This document shows, piece after piece, positions 18,469 through 28,037 of a DNA stretch of 64,000 nt. Position 1 is the first letter of the stretch. Every line of letters begins with the position of its first letter. The position numbers and the translations under genes are program-made. The stretch is from Candidatus Nanopelagicales bacterium (GTDB taxonomy: Bacteria; Actinomycetota; Actinomycetes; S36-B12): contig JAGYJJ010000005.1 in the NCBI GenBank assembly GCA_018402235.1, forward strand, positions 322,219-386,218. Reading direction: 5' to 3'. The notes beneath the pieces were generated by a model that saw only the letters and a list, made by a program, of their open reading frames with translations, ran no database searches and was not told the DNA's origin.

Positions 18469-19632
18469 ATGCGGTTGGATCGCTTCATGCCCACAGAGCA
18501 ATCCATTCCGTCCTCCATCCGTGATGTCCGATTCAGCCCACGCAATGTGTGGAAGGTGGGCCTGATAGTTCTGGCCCTATTGGCGCTGGCGCTATTCGTT
18601 CAGTTCTTGCTTGAAGATGGCGGCGGGATTCTCTTCGTCGTCTTGATGGCTTGGTTCACGGCTTTGGCCATGGCTCCGCTCGTCGATCGGCTCTCCCGCC
18701 GCATGAGGCGAGGCTTCGCAACGATCATCGTGATGATCTCGTTCCTACTGTTCGCCGCCTTTTTCCTCCTGGCGTTCGGGAGCTTGCTTGTAGACCAGCT
18801 CGTTCAACTCGCTTCGGCAGTACCCGGAGTGGTCGCGCAGGCGCTCGCGTTGGCCAACGAGCGGCTGGGAACGCAATACGAGTTCAACGACGTGCTCACA
18901 TTCCTCGACATTGAGACAGCCGACCTCGCTGTCTATGCCGGGGAAATCGCTTTAGGTGTGCTCGGCTTCGTCACGTCATTGGTGGGCAGCATCTTCAGCA
19001 TCTTCACGTTCGGGTTGTTCTTGTTTTACTTCTCAGCGCAACTCCCGCAATTCCAGCGCTGGGTTGCAAGTCTCTTCCCCGATCGCGCCCAGGAGTTCGT
19101 GCTCACTGTTTGGCGCCTCACGTCACAAAAGACTGGTGGGTACATCGGGGCTCGAGTGATCTTGGCAACCATCAATTCGGTCACAACCGGGATCGTCTTC
19201 TTCATCATCGATATGCCGTACTGGCTGCCATTGGCTTTATGGACGGGCATCGTTGCTCAGTTCGTGCCCACGATCGGTACGTATATCTCGATCGCACTTC
19301 CCGTGCTTGTCGGGCTACTCAGCGAAAACCCACTCGTTGGTGTTCTCGCCCTCGTGTGGGCGATCATCTACCAACAGATCGAGAATCTGACGATCGAACC
19401 GCGCATCAGCGCAAAGGCTGTGAACGTCAACCCCGCTGTTGCCTTCGGCTCGGTTCTGCTCGGTGCGTCGTTGTTCGGTGTTGCCGGAGCGTTTCTTGCG
19501 ATTCCGGTCACTGCGATGTTGCTCTCGCTGTTGGATATCTATGGCAAGCGTTACGAACTTATCGATTCCTTGCACGACGGCGATGCCTTTGTTGAACCGC
19601 CCACTGACCCCACCGTCGCCCCGGAGGCTTAA
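18469..19632 (+). CDS. AI-2E-family (TqsA/PerM-like) transporter
   Basis: About 387 residues with eight hydrophobic segments and the characteristic central soluble loop between helices 3 and 4 ([19 protein letters not shown]). The C-terminal half contains [17 protein letters not shown] and [17 protein letters not shown], conserved in the family. Members export or take up small molecules; some move autoinducer-2, others act as Na+/H+ antiporters, so the substrate is open. The start is ATG 18469 or ATG 18487; neither has a strong ribosome site. The stop lies 2 bp before the acyl-CoA dehydrogenase gene, so they are probably co-transcribed. Confidence 0.85.
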   Translation: MRLDRFMPTEQSIPSSIRDVRFSPRNVWKVGLIVLALLALALFVQFLLEDGGGILFVVLMAWFTALAMAPLVDRLSRRMRRGFATIIVMISFLLFAAFFLLAFGSLLVDQLVQLASAVPGVVAQALALANERLGTQYEFNDVLTFLDIETADLAVYAGEIALGVLGFVTSLVGSIFSIFTFGLFLFYFSAQLPQFQRWVASLFPDRAQEFVLTVWRLTSQKTGGYIGARVILATINSVTTGIVFFIIDMPYWLPLALWTGIVAQFVPTIGTYISIALPVLVGLLSENPLVGVLALVWAIIYQQIENLTIEPRISAKAVNVNPAVAFGSVLLGASLFGVAGAFLAIPVTAMLLSLLDIYGKRYELIDSLHDGDAFVEPPTDPTVAPEA

Positions 19633-19634
19633 GC

Positions 19635-20849
19635 ATGGATCTTGGACCCAGTACGCGCGCTCAGGATTACGTGGCTCGCACGCGCGACTTCCTCGACGAA
19701 TTCGTCTACCCGGCAGAGCCGGTCTATGCACAGCAGCGCCGGGAACTTGCCGATCAAGGACGACTGCACGAGTTGCCAGGGGTTGTGGAGGAACTGAAGA
19801 TCGCTGCCCGAGAACGCGGTCTATGGAACCTGTTCCTTCCCGACTCCACGGATCCTGAACACGGCTTGAGCGTGCTCGATTACGCACACGTGGCCGAGTG
19901 GACGGGGCGCTCGGTCGAGATCGCACCGGAAGCGTTCAACTGCTCAGCACCCGATACCGGCAACATGGAAGTGCTGCACATGTTCGGAACGCCGGAGCAG
20001 CAGCAGCGCTGGCTGCAGCCCTTGCTAGATGGACGTATTCGTTCTGGATTCGCCATGACCGAACCGGACGTTGCGTCCTCGGATGCCACGAATATCTCCA
20101 CACGCATTGAGCGTGATGGTGATCACTACGTGATCAACGGCCGCAAGTGGTGGACCACAGGAGCGATGGATCCGCGGTGCGAGGTCTTGATCGTGATGGG
20201 CAAAACCGACCCGGAAGCCGAAGCTCATCGGCAGCAGTCCATGGTGCTCGTGCCTATGGATACGCCAGGCGTTGTGGTTCATCGTTCGCTACCGGTCTTC
20301 GGCTATCACGATCAGCACGGGCACGGTGAGATCGAGTTCCGTGACGTTCGGGTGCCGGCGTCCCATTTGATCGGCAAAGAAGGCGCAGGTTTCGCGATCG
20401 CCCAAGCGCGCCTTGGCCCCGGACGTATCCACCACTGCATGCGAATGATCGGTATCTCCGAGCGCGCACTGGACATGATGGTGGCGCGCGCGAAGAAGCG
20501 AGTTGCGTTCGGTGGACCACTGTCCGATCAAGGTGTGGTGCGTGAAGCGATCGCACTTTCACGTATCGAGATCGAGCAAGCACGTTTGCTCACATTGAAG
20601 GCTGCAGCGTTGATCGACGCGGTGGGAGCCAAGGGTGCTCGAACCGAGATCGCAGCTATCAAGGTCGTTGCGCCACGGGTGGCGTGCGATGTGGTGGATC
20701 GGGCAATTCAGATTCATGGCGGCGCCGGGGTGAGCGACGATTTCCCACTAGCTGCGATGTACGCAGGAGCTCGATCCTTGCGCTTGGCCGATGGACCGGA
20801 CGAGGTGCACCTGCGCGACATTGCCCGCGTGGAACTCAAGCGCACATGA
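19635..20849 (+). CDS. Acyl-CoA dehydrogenase, ACAD10/11-like
   Basis: A 404-residue flavoprotein with the three-domain acyl-CoA dehydrogenase layout. FAD/substrate-loop motifs are [16 protein letters not shown] and [10 protein letters not shown], with [16 protein letters not shown] in the helical domain and [16 protein letters not shown] near the C-terminus. This pattern is closest to the ACAD10/11 subfamily. Those proteins act on acyl-CoAs handled together with a kinase-like domain. Here that partner is the next gene, whose ATG overlaps this stop (ATGA), so the two are made together. Probable cytoplasmic role in catabolism of modified fatty acids. Confidence 0.88.
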   Translation: MDLGPSTRAQDYVARTRDFLDEFVYPAEPVYAQQRRELADQGRLHELPGVVEELKIAARERGLWNLFLPDSTDPEHGLSVLDYAHVAEWTGRSVEIAPEAFNCSAPDTGNMEVLHMFGTPEQQQRWLQPLLDGRIRSGFAMTEPDVASSDATNISTRIERDGDHYVINGRKWWTTGAMDPRCEVLIVMGKTDPEAEAHRQQSMVLVPMDTPGVVVHRSLPVFGYHDQHGHGEIEFRDVRVPASHLIGKEGAGFAIAQARLGPGRIHHCMRMIGISERALDMMVARAKKRVAFGGPLSDQGVVREAIALSRIEIEQARLLTLKAAALIDAVGAKGARTEIAAIKVVAPRVACDVVDRAIQIHGGAGVSDDFPLAAMYAGARSLRLADGPDEVHLRDIARVELKRT

Positions 20850-21907
20850 CCGACCGATCAGACGTACGGGACGAAGACGCCTTCGACGTCACGGCCATGG
20901 ACACCTGGCTGCGGGCATATGTCGCGGATCTCCCCGATGGGGTTCCCGCGGTGCAGCAATTCACCAAGGGTGCCTCGAATCTGACCTACCGACTTGATTA
21001 TCCCGATCGCATGCTGGTGCTTCGCCGACCCCCGAGCGGCGTCAAAGCAGCGTCTGCCCACGACATGGGACGCGAAGTGCACGTCCTTGAGCATCTAGCG
21101 AAGCCCTACCCATACGTTCCTTCGGTTCTCGCGTACTGCACAGACGATTCGGTGATCGGCTCACCCTTTTACGTCATGGACTACCTCGAGGGCACGATCC
21201 TTCGACCCGACAACTCCTCATTTCTCACCGATGAACTCGCGAGCGACATCGGTCGCGTGTACGTCGACAGGTGGGCAGACCTGCACAGCGTCGATATTGC
21301 CGCAGCCGGACTGGCCGATTGGGGTAAGGGACCCGGTTACGTGGACCGCCAGGTCTTCGGTTGGTCCGATCGCTACCGGCGCGCTCGCACGGACGATGTT
21401 CCCGATGGAGAAGACGTCATGGCGTGGTTGGAGGCCAACCGACCAGCAGACGTTGCAGCCTGCGTCATTCACGGTGATTGGCGACTAGACAACATGGTGA
21501 TGGACACCCATTCCCTGGCGGATGGCCATCAGCCAACGATCATCGGTGTCCTCGACTGGGAGATGGCCACTATCGGTGATCCACTCATGGATGTCGGCGC
21601 GGCCTTGGCCTACTGGATCGACTCAACCGACGCAGACGTCGATCCGGCTTTCGCTTCGCTGAAGCGTCAGCCCAGTGATCTTCCCGGGATGCCCACGCGA
21701 GCAGAGATCATGCGGCGATACAGCGAACGCATGGGATTCGTGGATGTGAACTGGCGTTTCTATGAGGTCTACGGACTATTCCGACTCGCGGTGATCCTCC
21801 AGCAGATCTGGGCTCGATACCGCGCAGGTCAAACAACCAACCCGGCGTTTGCGCCTTTCGGCGACGCTGTACGCGTGTTAATCGCTCGGGCAGCCCGGTC
21901 CCGATAA
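20846..21907 (+). CDS. APH-type phosphotransferase, ACAD10/11 kinase-domain homologue
   Basis: A 353-residue protein of the aminoglycoside phosphotransferase fold. It shows the nucleotide-binding N-lobe ([12 protein letters not shown]...LVLRRPP), the catalytic loop [10 protein letters not shown] and the metal-binding [11 protein letters not shown]. In human ACAD10/11 the same domain is fused to an acyl-CoA dehydrogenase and phosphorylates 4-hydroxyacyl-CoA. The bacterial pair would be the split version. The true start is ATG 20846, overlapping the dehydrogenase stop. The 3' end overlaps the convergent LytR-C gene by about 30 bp. It is not expected to be an antibiotic-resistance enzyme. Confidence 0.85.
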   Translation: MTDRSDVRDEDAFDVTAMDTWLRAYVADLPDGVPAVQQFTKGASNLTYRLDYPDRMLVLRRPPSGVKAASAHDMGREVHVLEHLAKPYPYVPSVLAYCTDDSVIGSPFYVMDYLEGTILRPDNSSFLTDELASDIGRVYVDRWADLHSVDIAAAGLADWGKGPGYVDRQVFGWSDRYRRARTDDVPDGEDVMAWLEANRPADVAACVIHGDWRLDNMVMDTHSLADGHQPTIIGVLDWEMATIGDPLMDVGAALAYWIDSTDADVDPAFASLKRQPSDLPGMPTRAEIMRRYSERMGFVDVNWRFYEVYGLFRLAVILQQIWARYRAGQTTNPAFAPFGDAVRVLIARAARSR

Positions 21908-22502
21908 CGAAGGTGAAGGCGAGGCCAGGGTGGCCGCAACAAGCCCCTGATCCTCCATGGCTTCGAACCCACGGCCCAAGGAGATGTCCACTCGCGGACC
22001 TGCTCGACCGTCCTCAACCATCACTGCGCCCGGGAAATAGAACGAGAGCAGCCGCGCGTTGTCAGCACCGTTGGGCCCATAGCGGATTTCACCCGTGCCA
22101 CGCAGCGATACCCCCAGCGGATCGTTCTCGACCTTGTTGATGCGGAAAACCGCGCTGACTTAGGTCCTGCGCGGTGATGCCGGCAAGGCCACCACGTTGG
22201 GTGGAGTTATAGACATTCACCACAACAGAGTCCGGTCGAGGCAGGACCTCGGCCGGCGACACGAGCGTGGTTTCACACGGCAGCGGTTCGGTGGTTTCAT
22301 CCGCAGAGCCATCGGTGGACCCACCTGAAGTGGCGTCTTGGTTTCCATCCGCTGCCACAGTCGATTCCGAATTGCTACCCACCAAGAGCGCCCCGGCGAA
22401 TCCGACGGCGAACAACACGAGCAAGGCAACACCAGCGAGCACTGCTACCAGCCAACGCGGGCGGCGCGCAGGTGATCGACGGACCGGTGCATAAGTGCTC
22501 AT
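21878..22502 (-). CDS. Membrane-anchored LytR C-terminal-domain protein, frame break near 22144
   Basis: From ATG 22502: a short cytoplasmic Arg/Pro-rich start, one transmembrane helix (LVAVLAGVALLVLFAVGFAGALLV), a Ser/Asp/Thr-rich linker and a LytR_C domain (VNVYNSTQRGGLAGITAQDLSQRGF). The frame is lost at a TTTTCC run near 22144. Removing one C continues the domain as RINKVENDP, IRYGPNGADNARLLSFYFPGA and MVEDGRAGPRVDISLG to a TAA at 21878. Repaired length is about 207 residues. It is an extracytoplasmic cell-envelope protein of unknown exact role. Confidence 0.83.
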
Positions 22503-22513
22503 CGCCCCACACC

Positions 22514-23002
22514 TTAAGCCGGGGGCGTGGAGCCATTCATCCGCCGTTCGGCGATGAATTCCTGCAGCAGGGCCGCGCATTCCTCGGCTCGAACACCACT
22601 GACTACCTCAACGTTGTGGTTCAGGCGACGATCACGGACCAGGTCCCAGCGCGAGCCAGCAGCTCCATACTCGTCATTCCAGGCTCCGATTACGAGCGTT
22701 CCAATCCTGGAGAGCACCGCGGCGCCCGCGCACATGGGACACGGCTCAACGGTCACTACCAAGGTGCAGTCGGTTAATCGCCAATCACCGATCATCTGCC
22801 CCGCGCGCCGAAGAGCCAGCACCTCCGCATGCGCGGTGGGATCGTGTTCAGCTTCTCGACGGTTACCCTCCGCCGCAACAACCCTTCCGGCGGGATCCAC
22901 AACCACCGCGCCAATCGGGATTTCACCCCGCTCGCCCGCTGCACGTGCTTCGAGCACCGCAATTTGCATCCACGAGTCGAAGTCCTCGTTGCGCCCTGCC
23001 AT
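22514..23002 (-). CDS. tadA: tRNA-specific adenosine deaminase TadA
   Basis: A 162-residue zinc deaminase with HAE (AHAEVLALRRAG) and PCPMCAGAAVLSRI motifs. It converts A34 to inosine in tRNA-Arg(ACG), a tRNA present in this window at 41.2 kb. The start chosen is ATG 23002, sharing a base with the stop of the upstream gene (TGATG), rather than an upstream in-frame start inside that gene. The position 12 bp from the LytR-C start suggests one transcript. Confidence 0.95.
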   Translation of the reverse strand: MAGRNEDFDSWMQIAVLEARAAGERGEIPIGAVVVDPAGRVVAAEGNRREAEHDPTAHAEVLALRRAGQMIGDWRLTDCTLVVTVEPCPMCAGAAVLSRIGTLVIGAWNDEYGAAGSRWDLVRDRRLNHNVEVVSGVRAEECAALLQEFIAERRMNGSTPPA

Positions 23003-23481
23003 CACCTGCTCGCGCGAGACCACTGGGTTGTGATGCCAAGACGCTGAGCTATCTGGCCGAGTTGCTCGTCGGGGAAGAGCTCTTCATTCGAGCACAGCAA
23101 CTCGATGTCTTCCCCACTTATCCCAAACTCTTCCAGCAACCGCGTATCACCCGCGGGCTCGAATTCCTCGACGTCGTCTTCACCGAGTCCGAGCATGTCC
23201 ACGGCCTCTTCGGCCAAAGACCAATCCCACGACGCCGCTCCGTCGCTGAGCAAGATCCAGCGCCCCTGGGCACTTTCGCGGAGCAGCAAAAAGAAGTCGT
23301 CGCCGATGGTGACCGCCCCGAAAACGCCCCCTTCACCAGGGAAACGGGAAAGTGCGCTGATCAACGCATCCATCGAGACCGCGTTCCCTGCGGGAATACT
23401 CGACACCTGCCAGATGCCCTCTTCACGCCAGAAGACGATCGACTGCTCGACATCATCCGCGCTTACCACCTGGGTGCCCAT
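23002..23481 (-). CDS. tRNA adenosine deaminase-associated protein
   Basis: A 159-residue acidic protein (many Asp/Glu; [15 protein letters not shown]) without a signal or membrane segment. The family is known in Actinobacteria by its constant position next to tadA; its activity is not established. The stop overlaps the tadA start by one base, so translation is probably coupled. Confidence 0.88.
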   Translation of the reverse strand: MGTQVVSADDVEQSIVFWREEGIWQVSSIPAGNAVSMDALISALSRFPGEGGVFGAVTIGDDFFLLLRESAQGRWILLSDGAASWDWSLAEEAVDMLGLGEDDVEEFEPAGDTRLLEEFGISGEDIELLCSNEELFPDEQLGQIAQRLGITTQWSRASR

Positions 23482-23539
23482 GGGTAGATCGTGTCATGAG
23501 CCGCGCATCCACGTCACGGATACGACTACCCTGCGATCC

Positions 23540-24178
23540 ATGCGAACACTGGTGGTCGATCATCCGCTTGTTGCCCACAAGATGAGCCGCCTTCGGCGCG
23601 AGGAAACGTCGTCGGCCACTTTCCGGTTACTCGCAGAGGAATTGGTCACCCTGCTCGCCTACGAGGCGACCCGATCATTGACCGTTTATCCCGAGCACAT
23701 CCAAACTCCCGTGGCCCCCACAACCGGATATGAGTTGGGCGAACCGAAGCCTCTCGTGGTTCCGATTCTGCGCGCTGGTCTGGGCATGCTCAACGGCATG
23801 GTCAAACTCATGCCCACCGCCGAGGTCGGATTCCTCGGTCTGGTGCGCGACGACGAAACGCTCACCGCGTCGATATATGCCGATCGTCTGCCCCACGACA
23901 TGCACGACCGCCAAGTGTTTGTCCTCGATCCGATGCTGGCTACCGGGGGAACCCTGGTGGCCGCGATTGACATCCTGCTCGAGCGTGGCGCCAAAGACGT
24001 CACGGCCATCTGCCTGCTTGCAGCACCCGAGGGGCTCGCCCACATGGAGCAGGCCTACGGAAATAAAGACGCCGACGTCACGGTCGTGACCGCCGGATTG
24101 GACGAAAAGCTCAACGAGAAGGGCTACATCGTTCCCGGTCTCGGCGATGCCGGCGATCGCCTCTACGGCGTCGCCTGA
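23540..24178 (+). CDS. upp: Uracil phosphoribosyltransferase
   Basis: A 212-residue pyrimidine-salvage enzyme converting uracil and PRPP to UMP. The PRPP loop is [10 protein letters not shown]; the flexible uracil-binding C-terminus reads [16 protein letters not shown]. Start at ATG 23540, with a longer upstream open frame that overlaps the opposite-strand gene and is not used. Length is normal. The 127 bp after it hold no gene. Confidence 0.96.
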   Translation: MRTLVVDHPLVAHKMSRLRREETSSATFRLLAEELVTLLAYEATRSLTVYPEHIQTPVAPTTGYELGEPKPLVVPILRAGLGMLNGMVKLMPTAEVGFLGLVRDDETLTASIYADRLPHDMHDRQVFVLDPMLATGGTLVAAIDILLERGAKDVTAICLLAAPEGLAHMEQAYGNKDADVTVVTAGLDEKLNEKGYIVPGLGDAGDRLYGVA

Positions 24179-24305
24179 CCGACCCTCTTGCTGGGCAAAG
24201 CGCCGCCGCTGTTGTTGTCGATTGTCCGCGCAACCTCGGCCCCACCACGCAGGTGGGCCATAGCGCCTCGCCACGCCGCACGCCAAAGATGGCCCCGCTG
24301 GCCGG

Positions 24306-25073
24306 TTAGTCGCGCCAGGCAATGGCCTCGGTGACCCGCATGGCCGCGCGCTTGACCAGCCGCACCCCGGTCTCCACCTGGTCGGCGAACCGAAATTCCG
24401 GAGCGCTGACCGAGACGGCGGCGATCGGGCGCCCGTGCGGACCGCGTACGGGCGCGGAGATATTCACGACGCCCTCCTCATACTCCCCCCAGGTGATGGC
24501 CGCCCCCGCCTGCTGGACGCGGCGCAATTCCGCCACCCACTCGAGCGCGCTGCGCACCGTGCTCCGCTCACCGGCTTCCAGGAGCCGGTCCTCGGTGAAC
24601 CACTCCTGCCAGGAGTCCTCTGGTTCACCGGACATCACCGCGCGGGCCGTGGAGGAACTCGCGGCCGGGTAGCTGCTGCCCACCCGCGCGTAGGCGCCCA
24701 GGCCGTGCGGGCTGATCTGGGCAGCGATCACAATGGTTTGGCTCGATCGCACAACCGCGAGCATCGCGGTCTCATTCAGCGTGGAAGCCAAGTTACGCAG
24801 GTGCGGTCGGGCAATCTCGGCGAGCCGGGCCTCCATGCTGCGGGCGCCGATCGCCGCCACTCGCCATCCGGGTCGATAGCCGCGGGTCACCGGGTCCCGG
24901 TGCACGATGCCGACCTGCGCCAAGGTCGCCAGCGCCCGCGAGGTTTGCGTCAGGTCCCGATTAAGCCGCCGGGCGATGGCCGAGACTCCCAGCGGTTCGG
25001 TCGAATCGGCGAGCAACTCCACGATCGCGATGTCCCGCGCCAAGCCGCTGGTGTTCTTTCGTGCCACAGACAC
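24306..25073 (-). CDS. IclR-family regulator of the Fae/dehydrogenase operon
   Basis: An IclR-type protein with an N-terminal helix-turn-helix (PLGVSAIARRLNRDLTQTSRALATL) and a C-terminal effector domain (GSSYPAASSSTARAVMSG; SAPVRGPHGRPIAAVSVSAP). The open frame extends to 25190, but an AAGGAG site at 25081-25087 sits seven bases before an in-frame GTG at 25073. That makes a 255-residue protein of typical size the best choice. It is divergent from the Fae-homologue operon and separated by 132 bp with an inverted repeat, so it probably controls that operon and itself. Confidence 0.87.
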   Translation of the reverse strand: MSVARKNTSGLARDIAIVELLADSTEPLGVSAIARRLNRDLTQTSRALATLAQVGIVHRDPVTRGYRPGWRVAAIGARSMEARLAEIARPHLRNLASTLNETAMLAVVRSSQTIVIAAQISPHGLGAYARVGSSYPAASSSTARAVMSGEPEDSWQEWFTEDRLLEAGERSTVRSALEWVAELRRVQQAGAAITWGEYEEGVVNISAPVRGPHGRPIAAVSVSAPEFRFADQVETGVRLVKRAAMRVTEAIAWRD

Positions 25074-25101
25074 GAATCGTGCTCCTTGTCTTGCCATATG
25101 C

Positions 25102-25115
25102 GCAAGAGATCTTGC
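25102..25115. promoter_or_regulatory. Inverted repeat, probable IclR operator
   Basis: GCAAGA-GA-TCTTGC: 6-bp arms with a 2-bp spacer, 29 bp upstream of the chosen iclR start and about 90 bp upstream of the Fae-homologue ATG. It is symmetric, within the only shared promoter region and of the size bound by IclR dimers. Binding is inferred. Confidence 0.55.
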
Positions 25116-25205
25116 ATCTTTGCCACCCGGCCCGGAAATCTTCCGGCCGCGAGGCGAAAAGTGGTTCGAGCCACACACCAGCAAACACATATCGGGGAGT
25201 CAGCT

Positions 25206-25694
25206 ATGCACATCGGTGAGGCCTTCATCAGCAGCGGACCCAACGCCGCCCACATCAACACCGTCCTGGGCCATCGTGATGGTCCGGTGGGTACCGCGTG
25301 GGCAACCGCGCTGGCCACCCCCACACCCGGGCACCAGCGCTTCGCGGTGATCGTGCGCCCCGGTGTTCCGGTGCAACCCCCCACGTTGTTCGTCAACAAA
25401 GCGACCTTCGCCAGCGACGATCACGGCCTGCTGCACTGGGGCCCGGCCCAAGCGGGCGTTGCCACCGGGGTTACCCGCGCCGTACGCGAGGGCATCGTGG
25501 GCGATCCCACGGAACTCGCGTTGATCTGTGCCGTGTGGGTCAACCCCGCCGCCGACGATGCCGACGAGATTTACCGCAACAACGCCGAAGCCGCGTTCGT
25601 TGCGCTTCGCCGCGGCGCGCGCGGGGAACCCACGGCAGCCGAAATCAACGAAGCACTACCTGCCAGCAATCCCTTCTTCACAGCACCGGAGTAG
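25206..25694 (+). CDS. Formaldehyde-activating enzyme (Fae) homologue
   Basis: A 162-residue protein, start ATG 25206 after GGGGAG. It matches Fae along its whole length: IGEAFISSGPNAAHI (catalytic His at residue 16), GPVGTAWATALATPTPGH, LFVNKATF (conserved Lys 65), GPAQAGVATGV, a paired-acid region (AADDADEIYRNNAEAAF) and a C-terminal NPFF. Classical Fae joins formaldehyde to tetrahydromethanopterin. The usual AHID motif reads AHIN here, an Asp-to-Asn change beside the catalytic His. No methanopterin genes are in the window and most actinobacteria lack that cofactor, so the substrate may differ. Followed 2 bp later by a beta-hydroxyacid dehydrogenase. Confidence 0.88.
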   Translation: MHIGEAFISSGPNAAHINTVLGHRDGPVGTAWATALATPTPGHQRFAVIVRPGVPVQPPTLFVNKATFASDDHGLLHWGPAQAGVATGVTRAVREGIVGDPTELALICAVWVNPAADDADEIYRNNAEAAFVALRRGARGEPTAAEINEALPASNPFFTAPE

Positions 25695-25696
25695 CC

Positions 25697-26662
25697 ATGA
25701 ACGACGCCCCCAACACCCATGTCACCAACCTGCACTCGCATGACGCTGCGCCAACCAGGACGAAGTCCGTCGCGGTCATCGGACTGGGCAATATGGGTGG
25801 CGCGATGGCCGCCCACCTCATTGATAGCGGCTTTTCCACGACCGTGTACGACCTGAACCCCGAGCGGGTGGACGAACTCGTCCTTCTAGGCGGCCACCCA
25901 GCTACCAGCGCCGATGCAGCAGTGACCGACGCCGATTACGTCATCACTATGTTGCCAACACCTTGGATCACTTCCGAGGTGATGCTCGACGGTGGCGTGG
26001 CAGCGGCGATGAAACCCGGTTCCATCTGGATCGACACCTCAACTTCCATTCGCTCAGCACTCATGGAGATCGAAGCCGTCCTCGATGCGCGCGGTGTGCG
26101 GTACGCAGAAGCCCCCGTCACCGGCATGTCCCACGGTGCACGCAATGGCACGCTGGAGTTTTTCGTTGGCGCGAGCACTGAGGACTTCGAAGACGCACTG
26201 CCGCTGTTGCAGGTCATGGGAAACCCCGAGCGCATTTTTCATGTCGGACCGCGCGGCGCCGGCTATGTAGTGAAACTCATCATCAATCAACTGTGGTTCA
26301 ACCACACCGTCGCACTGGGCGAGATGATGGCTCTGGGGGTAAAAAGCGGTATCGATGCGGGCGTTTTGCACTCGGCGATCGCCGGCAGCCCGGCTACGTC
26401 GTTCTTCCACGAGCAGGGCCTGACCCGCATTTTGTTCGAGGCCGACTACGACGATACTTTCGCGATGGCGCTTGCCTGCAAGGACTCGCGCTTGACGGTC
26501 GCGCTCGCCGATGAATTGCAGTGCCCTTCCGCACTCACCCGGGTAGTCGACGCGTACTTTGAGCAATCGCGGGTAACGCACGGTGATCACGCTGGGGAGA
26601 TGAGCCCCTTCCGATTGTTCGAAGACGCCGTCGGCGCGCCCATTCGGGTCAGACGTTCTTGA
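25697..26662 (+). CDS. NAD(P)-dependent beta-hydroxyacid dehydrogenase (HIBADH/GarR family)
   Basis: A 321-residue protein. The Rossmann motif GLGNMGGAMA lies at about residues 28-37, then the substrate-binding APVTGMSHGARNGTL and the catalytic lysine in GYVVKLIINQ (GxxxKxxxN). The family includes 3-hydroxyisobutyrate dehydrogenase, tartronate-semialdehyde reductase and 2-(hydroxymethyl)glutarate dehydrogenase, all acting on hydroxymethyl/aldehyde pairs. The ATG at 25697 is 2 bp after the Fae-homologue stop, so the two form one operon. A ~22-residue N-terminal extension precedes the fold. Its 3' end overlaps the convergent pntB by 14 bp. Confidence 0.88.
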   Translation: MNDAPNTHVTNLHSHDAAPTRTKSVAVIGLGNMGGAMAAHLIDSGFSTTVYDLNPERVDELVLLGGHPATSADAAVTDADYVITMLPTPWITSEVMLDGGVAAAMKPGSIWIDTSTSIRSALMEIEAVLDARGVRYAEAPVTGMSHGARNGTLEFFVGASTEDFEDALPLLQVMGNPERIFHVGPRGAGYVVKLIINQLWFNHTVALGEMMALGVKSGIDAGVLHSAIAGSPATSFFHEQGLTRILFEADYDDTFAMALACKDSRLTVALADELQCPSALTRVVDAYFEQSRVTHGDHAGEMSPFRLFEDAVGAPIRVRRS

Positions 26663-28037
26663 GCGCGGAGACCACCTTGTTCAGCGAATCCTTCGCATCG
26701 CCAAACAGCAGCGTGGTTTTCGGATCGAACAGGATCTCGTTCTCGATGCCCGCGAATCCAGGTCGCATCGACCGCTTCAAGAACACAATCTGCTGCGCGG
26801 CATCCACGTCCAAAATCGGCATGCCGTAGATGGGTGCGCTCTTGTCGGTGCGCGCCGCAGGGTTCACGACGTCGTTGGCACCCACCACCAGCACTACATC
26901 GGTGGCTGAGAACTCCGGATTGATCTCGTCCATTTCCTTCAGTTGCTCGTAGGGAACGCTCGCCTCGGCAAGGAGTACGTTCATGTGTCCGGGCATGCGA
27001 CCGGCAACCGGGTGAATGGCGTAATCGACCTCGATGCCCTTTTCCGTCAAGAGATCAGCGAGTTCGCGCAGCGTGCTTTGCGCCTGCGCAACCGCCAGAC
27101 CGTAGCCGGGAACCAAGATCACCTTGTTCGCGAAACCGAGCATGATGGCGACGTCGTTAGCCGAACTCGAGCGCACGGGACGATCCGACGTGGCTGCTCC
27201 ACCACCGGCCGTGGTGCCTGAGAAGGCGCCGAACAGTGTGGCGGTGAGCGGACGGCCCATCGCCTTGGCCATGAGGTTCGTCAGCAAGGTGCCCGATGCT
27301 CCGACCAAGGTGCCCGCGATCAGCAGCAGCACGTTGTCGAGCACGTAACCTGAGGCCGCAACCGCGAGGCCGGTCAGGGCATTCAGCAGCGAGATGACAA
27401 TCGGTACGTCCGCGCCACCGACCGGCAGCACGAACAGCACGCCAAACAGCAGACCCAGTCCAAGCAGCGCCCACAACAACCACTGCTGCGGAGCCACGAT
27501 CAACCACACGCCACCGGCAAGGGTCGCGACCGCAACGAGGATCGTGATCCATTTGCCGAGTGGAATCACCACCGGTCGGGTGGTCATGAGCTCCTGAAGC
27601 TTTAAGAAGGTGACGATCGATCCAGAGAATGCAACCGAACCGATGATCACCGTGGCAACGGTGAAGATAAGGAAGAGCAGATCATCGGAATCAACAACCA
27701 GGTACTCCACAACGGCGATCAATGCCGCGGCGCCACCACCCACTCCGTTGAACAGCGCCACCAACTGCGGCATCGCGGTCATCTTGACCCGTCGAGCTGC
27801 AACAAGGCCAACAACGGAGCCGACCACCAAGAAGCCGAGGATCAGTGCGAGGTTCGCGAGCTTGATACCGCTGAAGAACAAAACACCGGTCGCCAACGCC
27901 GCGCCGATAGCACCGATCAGCAATCCCGATCGTGCGGTTCGGGGTGAGGACATCGATTTAAGCGCGATGACGAACAGCACCGCTGCTACGAGATAACTAA
28001 GTTGAACCCACGTGGGGTCCACATGCACCTCACTCAT
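26649..28037 (-). CDS. pntB: NAD(P) transhydrogenase beta subunit
   Basis: A 462-residue protein with about nine transmembrane helices (residues 10-280) and a C-terminal NADP-binding domain III (VPGYGLAVAQAQ, IHPVAGRMPGHMNVLLAEA, VVLVVGANDVVNPAA). With the alpha subunits it moves hydride between NADH and NADP+ coupled to proton entry. Its ATG overlaps the pntA2 stop by four bases. Confidence 0.95.
   Translation of the reverse strand: MSEVHVDPTWVQLSYLVAAVLFVIALKSMSSPRTARSGLLIGAIGAALATGVLFFSGIKLANLALILGFLVVGSVVGLVAARRVKMTAMPQLVALFNGVGGGAAALIAVVEYLVVDSDDLLFLIFTVATVIIGSVAFSGSIVTFLKLQELMTTRPVVIPLGKWITILVAVATLAGGVWLIVAPQQWLLWALLGLGLLFGVLFVLPVGGADVPIVISLLNALTGLAVAASGYVLDNVLLLIAGTLVGASGTLLTNLMAKAMGRPLTATLFGAFSGTTAGGGAATSDRPVRSSSANDVAIMLGFANKVILVPGYGLAVAQAQSTLRELADLLTEKGIEVDYAIHPVAGRMPGHMNVLLAEASVPYEQLKEMDEINPEFSATDVVLVVGANDVVNPAARTDKSAPIYGMPILDVDAAQQIVFLKRSMRPGFAGIENEILFDPKTTLLFGDAKDSLNKVVSALKNV

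Noticed and set aside
20846..21907. Aminoglycoside resistance kinase
   Set aside because: The fold matches, but the coupling to an ACAD10/11-type dehydrogenase points to acyl metabolism.
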